A program made the translations under genes and the position numbers. Below the pieces are notes generated by a model. It was not told where the DNA came from, did not search any database, and saw nothing but the letters and a program-made list of their open reading frames with translations. Below, in pieces: positions 62,288 to 64,000 of a DNA stretch of 64,000 nucleotides (its first letter is position 1; each line of letters opens with the position of its first letter). This stretch comes from Maribacter polysiphoniae (GTDB lineage: Bacteria; Bacteroidota; Bacteroidia; Flavobacteriales; Flavobacteriaceae), in contig NZ_QGGQ01000008.1 of NCBI RefSeq assembly GCF_003148665.1, positions 2,566 to 66,565 of the forward strand, in the 5' to 3' direction.

Positions 62288-62902
62288 ATGAAAATCAAGT
62301 CGGCCGACTTCGTTATGAGCAATTCAGATGTTGCGAAATGTCCGAATGAACCCCTACCCGAATATGCGTTCATTGGGAGGTCCAACGTTGGCAAGTCATC
62401 CTTGATCAATATGTTGACCGAACGCAAAAGTTTGGCCAAAACTTCCGGTAGGCCAGGAAAAACACAACTCATCAACCATTTTAAAATCAATGGGAATTGG
62501 TTTTTAGTTGATTTACCCGGATATGGCTATGCCCGTGTATCCAAAAGGGACAAAAAAACTTTTCAAAAATACATTACCGATTATTTTTTAAAGCGGGAAC
62601 AATTGGTGAGTGCCTTTGTATTGGTTGATATTCGTCATTCACCCCAGAACATCGACATGGAGTTTATGGAATACTTGGGCGGGAATATGGTTCCTTTCAG
62701 TATTGTATTCACCAAAGCCGATAAATTGAAACCTGCGATTATTGAAAAAAACGTAGCCAACTATTTAAAAGAATTGACGGCTGGGGCTTGGGAAGAAGCC
62801 CCGAACCATTTTGTAACCTCATCCTCTAAAAACATCGGTCGTGATGAGCTCCTTATATACATCGACGAAATTAACGAACAGTACTTCAAGGAAACCAAAT
62901 AA
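62288..62902 (+). CDS. engB: Ribosome biogenesis GTPase EngB/YsxC
   Basis: The 204-residue circular GTPase helps assemble the large ribosomal subunit. G1 FIGRSNVGKSSLIN (28-41), G3 DLPGYGYARV and G4 TKADKL are intact. Length is normal. It converges with a hypothetical gene, leaving 5 bp between stops and no terminator. Confidence 0.96.
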   Translation: MKIKSADFVMSNSDVAKCPNEPLPEYAFIGRSNVGKSSLINMLTERKSLAKTSGRPGKTQLINHFKINGNWFLVDLPGYGYARVSKRDKKTFQKYITDYFLKREQLVSAFVLVDIRHSPQNIDMEFMEYLGGNMVPFSIVFTKADKLKPAIIEKNVANYLKELTAGAWEEAPNHFVTSSSKNIGRDELLIYIDEINEQYFKETK

Positions 62903-62907
62903 CGGCC

Positions 62908-63297
62908 TTATATTCTAGCCGTAATCAAGTGCATTAATCCTTCGGGACTTTCTAGTTTATCCAATTCATCCTTCGAAACAAGAACCTCGAAGCCACCTTT
63001 TGAGCCAATCAATATCACAGGGAAATCGAACTTATACCCAAACTTCGATGCATATAATGCCTTAAATTCGTCTTTGTGCAGAAACTCCATTTGCAATGGG
63101 GAATTCTCCCTGAATTCCTTCCACGCCTTCTTTTCCGAGAATACCCCATAGGTAATATCGCAAAGATTACATGCATACGTATCCGGGCTGAAAATTTTAT
63201 GGGCACTATCGAATATCTTATTGCGAATACCTGAATCCGCATTATAGATAAAAATCAATCTTTCTTGATCTGACACTCCCTTGTTTTTTGACTCCAT
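62908..63297 (-). CDS. Conserved hypothetical protein with CxxC
   Basis: The 129-residue soluble protein has no signal or membrane segment. Features: LIFIYNADSGIRNKIFDSAHK near 14-34, a CNLC pair near residue 43, HKDEFKALYASKFGY and FPVILIGSKGGFEVLVS. It recalls short flavobacterial proteins sometimes labelled 'GTPase', but no GTP-binding motifs are present. The CxxC with nearby IFIYN beta strand could suit a thioredoxin-like or metal-binding role; this is speculative. Confidence 0.78.
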   Translation of the reverse strand: MESKNKGVSDQERLIFIYNADSGIRNKIFDSAHKIFSPDTYACNLCDITYGVFSEKKAWKEFRENSPLQMEFLHKDEFKALYASKFGYKFDFPVILIGSKGGFEVLVSKDELDKLESPEGLMHLITARI

Positions 63298-63412
63298 AGG
63301 CTTATTGCTGTACCTTTTAGGTCTCTAAAAACCAAAAAAACTTACAGCCTAAAAAAATAGGAAGCCGACCGACCCAACAACAACATCCCCCTACGAAAAG
63401 ACAACTTAGGTA

Positions 63413-64000
63413 TTATCGCATTTCAAAGGGTTGCCCGGTACTTTCAAGGGCCGCAAACCAGAAACCACCTTCCATGTTGATTTTCTTCCTTGTGGTGGTA
63501 ACCGCAGAAATAGGAAGGTAAACATATTGATTGTTCACCCTACCCACTACGAATTTTGTTTTACCAGCCATGGCACCATGCAAAGCATGATAGGCCAAAC
63601 CACTACAAAATACACTATCCCCAGGGTTGGCAGGAGCACTTCTGATAATATAGCTAGGATCGATATATTTAATGGTCACCTCATAATCCAATTTCTTGAA
63701 GAAGGCTGAAATTTCACTTTTCAGTAAGAGCCCAATATCATCATGTTGCACATTTCCGGAAGCATCGGTAACTTTATCCTTCCCGTCCTTATTGAATAAA
63801 TTCTGACCCGCACCTTCTGCCACAACGATAACCGCATGTTGTTTGGTGTCCAATCTTCTTTTGAGGGTTTCCAAAAAGCCATTCTCCCCTTCCAATTCAA
63901 AATGCATTTCGGGCACAAGAACAAAATTGACGACAGGCATTGAAATTGTCGCCGATGCAGCGATAAACCCACTGTCGCGCCCCATAAGTTTTACAATGGC
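63413..64000 (-). CDS. 6-phosphofructokinase family (5' partial)
   Basis: The frame runs past the right edge, so the start is missing; about 195 residues are visible. MGRDSGFIAASATIS near the window edge matches the phosphofructokinase substrate/Mg loop, and the downstream EGAGQNLF and YIDPSYIIRSAPANPGDS phrases match the long or plant-like phosphofructokinase clade. It phosphorylates fructose 6-phosphate with ATP or PPi; the donor is decided by N-terminal residues outside the window. Stop at 63413. Confidence 0.85.
   Translation of the reverse strand, partial: AIVKLMGRDSGFIAASATISMPVVNFVLVPEMHFELEGENGFLETLKRRLDTKQHAVIVVAEGAGQNLFNKDGKDKVTDASGNVQHDDIGLLLKSEISAFFKKLDYEVTIKYIDPSYIIRSAPANPGDSVFCSGLAYHALHGAMAGKTKFVVGRVNNQYVYLPISAVTTTRKKINMEGGFWFAALESTGQPFEMR

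Overview
The window is chromosomal DNA from a member of the Bacteroidota, most likely a marine Flavobacteriaceae (Maribacter/Zobellia/Arenibacter-like; the genus cannot be fixed from sequence alone). The evidence is as follows. Many genes are preceded by the Bacteroidota -7 promoter element TAnnTTTG rather than by Shine-Dalgarno signals. Three type IX secretion system (T9SS) proteins are present, namely a cargo with a CHU_C-type sorting domain, the Plug protein and PorT. There is a TamL lipoprotein, a short primary sigma factor without region 1.1, a Na+-translocating NADH:quinone reductase (marine energy metabolism) and the flavobacterial form of AccD without its zinc ribbon.

Layout. Positions 1-4566 hold three co-directional genes for large, repeat-rich, secreted fibre-like proteins ending in a T9SS type B cargo; the first is cut by the left edge. 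This is the only clearly accessory-looking region. Positions 4796-7131 carry a Tat-exported M15 peptidase, an M48 protease, a 55-codon membrane-protein gene and an exported ankyrin protein. Positions 7376-11397 carry gpmI, a signal-less helical-backbone binding protein, map and a methyltransferase. Positions 11394-18976 (minus strand) hold nqrABCDEF, then an intrinsic terminator, a conserved small protein and the flavin transferase apbE, which flavinylates NQR subunits. Positions 19128-23641 carry the T9SS Plug protein, a DUF3667 protein, apaG and pruA. Positions 24009-30077 hold a small ORF, rsmG, a fatty acid desaturase, an aminotransferase and trkH-trkA (K+ uptake). Positions 30293-37153 carry menG/ubiE-porT, a TrmH-type methyltransferase, tamL, fbaA and accD. 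Positions 37250-40968 carry rpsO, pnp and the primary sigma factor gene. Positions 41303-44576 carry a peroxiredoxin, a VF530 protein, trmL, rpe and ypdA. A gene-free stretch of about 560 bp follows, then tRNA-Arg(TCG) and yqeY. Positions 45827-61252 (minus strand) are a complete Bacteroidota division and cell-wall cluster in the order mraZ-rsmH-ftsL-ftsI-murE-mraY-murD-ftsW-murG-murC-ftsQ-ftsA-ftsZ, with three 10-bp-spaced repeats upstream of mraZ that look like the MraZ operator. The right edge holds a hydrolase, engB, an orphan gene and a phosphofructokinase cut by the window edge.

Most of the window is core housekeeping: lower glycolysis, sodium-motive respiration, RNA turnover, division and peptidoglycan synthesis, and outer membrane or secretion biogenesis. 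I see no CRISPR array, prophage, insertion sequence, integrase or recognisable defence system. The best candidates for undescribed biology are the fibre-like surface module at the left edge, the small membrane-protein gene at 6470, the NQR-linked orphan protein at 12412, and several regulatory arrangements.
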